Origin: a virus
Length of the DNA stretch: 49,072 nucleotides
Virus record (IMG/VR): IMGVR_UViG_3300030107_004579
Coordinates: 1 to 49,072 of that record
Direction: 5' to 3' (one strand)
The notes under the pieces were generated by a model. The model did no database searches. It saw nothing but the letters and a program-made list of their open reading frames with translations, and was not told the origin of the DNA. Below, piece by piece: positions 48,907-49,072 of the stretch. The translations under genes and the position numbers were made by a program. Every line of letters starts with the position of its first letter. The first letter of the stretch is position 1.

Positions 48907-49072
48907 GAAAGTCTGAGACTAGCGACAATAAGTAAAAATAATATAAAATTATTGTTGTATGCTAATATTAATAAACATTATCTTTACATATCAAACGTAA
49001 AGAAGAAAGGTAAAGTTTGGAAAAAAATAAAACATCTTATTTAATAAAAGACATAGACAAGGCAACGTGGAA
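48778..49072. repeat. Right copy of the terminal direct repeat (contig overlap)
   Basis: This 295-base stretch matches 1-238 except for the 57-base insert and the two substitutions listed for the left copy. It covers the end of the zinc-ribbon gene, an AT-rich gap and the first 56 bases of the ribbon-helix-helix gene. It represents the sequence overlap at the circle closure, with a longer allele on this side. Confidence 0.9.
49017..49072 (+). CDS. 5' end of the ribbon-helix-helix gene (second copy at contig end)
   Basis: The TTG start and the first 18 codons of the protein at 183-332 repeat here and are cut off by the window end. The single base difference (G49061) keeps the Lys codon. It is the same gene, not a duplicate locus. 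Confidence 0.8.
   Translation, partial: MEKNKTSYLIKDIDKATW

Noticed and set aside
1-49072. tRNA genes and CRISPR arrays
   Set aside because: No cloverleaf with acceptor, anticodon and T-loop consensus and no regularly spaced repeat-spacer pattern were seen by eye. A program scan (tRNAscan-SE, CRISPR finder) would settle this.

Overview
The window is a nearly complete, AT-rich, tailed-phage genome of podovirus type, most likely assembled from an environmental (probably marine) sample. The evidence is a full head-and-packaging gene set (small and large terminase, P22-type portal, scaffold, HK97-fold-type capsid), a P22 gp10-like tail stabilisation protein, fibre-like proteins and a giant ejection-type virion protein, with no tape-measure or sheath gene. 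The first 238 bases recur at the right end (48778-49072), so the contig is a circular or circularly permuted genome cut inside a small zinc-ribbon gene. The two copies differ by a 57-base in-frame indel and two substitutions. A phage-encoded outer-membrane beta-barrel protein points to a Gram-negative host. Strong GGAG-type ribosome binding sites are common. No DNA or RNA polymerase, tRNA, repressor or stand-alone integrase is visible, so the phage looks lytic and dependent on host polymerases.

Layout. Seen as a circle, there are two opposed blocks. The plus-strand (early) block starts at about 46000, runs through the contig ends and stops at 7434. It has many tiny genes (several zinc-ribbon, membrane or helix-turn-helix types), a DUF3846-like gene, a ribbon-helix-helix protein, a Cas4-like exonuclease, a DUF1071 annealing protein, an SSB-like protein, a 2OG-Fe(II) oxygenase, a DnaB helicase, a RuvC-like resolvase and a PD-(D/E)XK nuclease. 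The exonuclease, annealing protein and SSB form a recombination module, and the helicase and resolvase serve replication and branch processing. Four intergenic gaps in this otherwise tightly packed block hold strong RNA secondary structures (1118-1185, 2559-2658, 4341-4372, 47261-47306).

The minus-strand block runs from 45870 down to 7427. Its first four genes (45870-44340) encode small proteins of unknown role and end at a clear intrinsic terminator. A 343-base non-coding gap follows. It contains a striking pair of G-runs (a cos/pac candidate), a second hairpin and a TA-rich repeat carrying CTATAG boxes. The late operon starts there: TerS, zinc ribbon, M15 endolysin-type peptidase, TerL, portal, scaffold, major capsid protein, decoration-like and small head proteins, adaptors, fibres, metallophosphoesterase, an MshEN/coiled-coil membrane protein, an outer-membrane protein, a cluster of tiny membrane proteins, an 1899-residue stabilisation protein, a second fibre, and four internal virion-type proteins ending with a 2437-residue polypeptide.

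Most unusual points. (1) The 2437-residue virion-type protein carries a tyrosine-recombinase-like domain followed by an HEVAH zincin motif. (2) A membrane-anchored protein has the two 24-residue MshEN repeats known for cyclic-di-GMP binding, next to a phage outer-membrane barrel. (3) A Y-x-x-G-G-x-[I/V] motif recurs in six unrelated structural proteins. (4) Two structured RNA elements with a related 5' half precede recombination and oxygenase genes.
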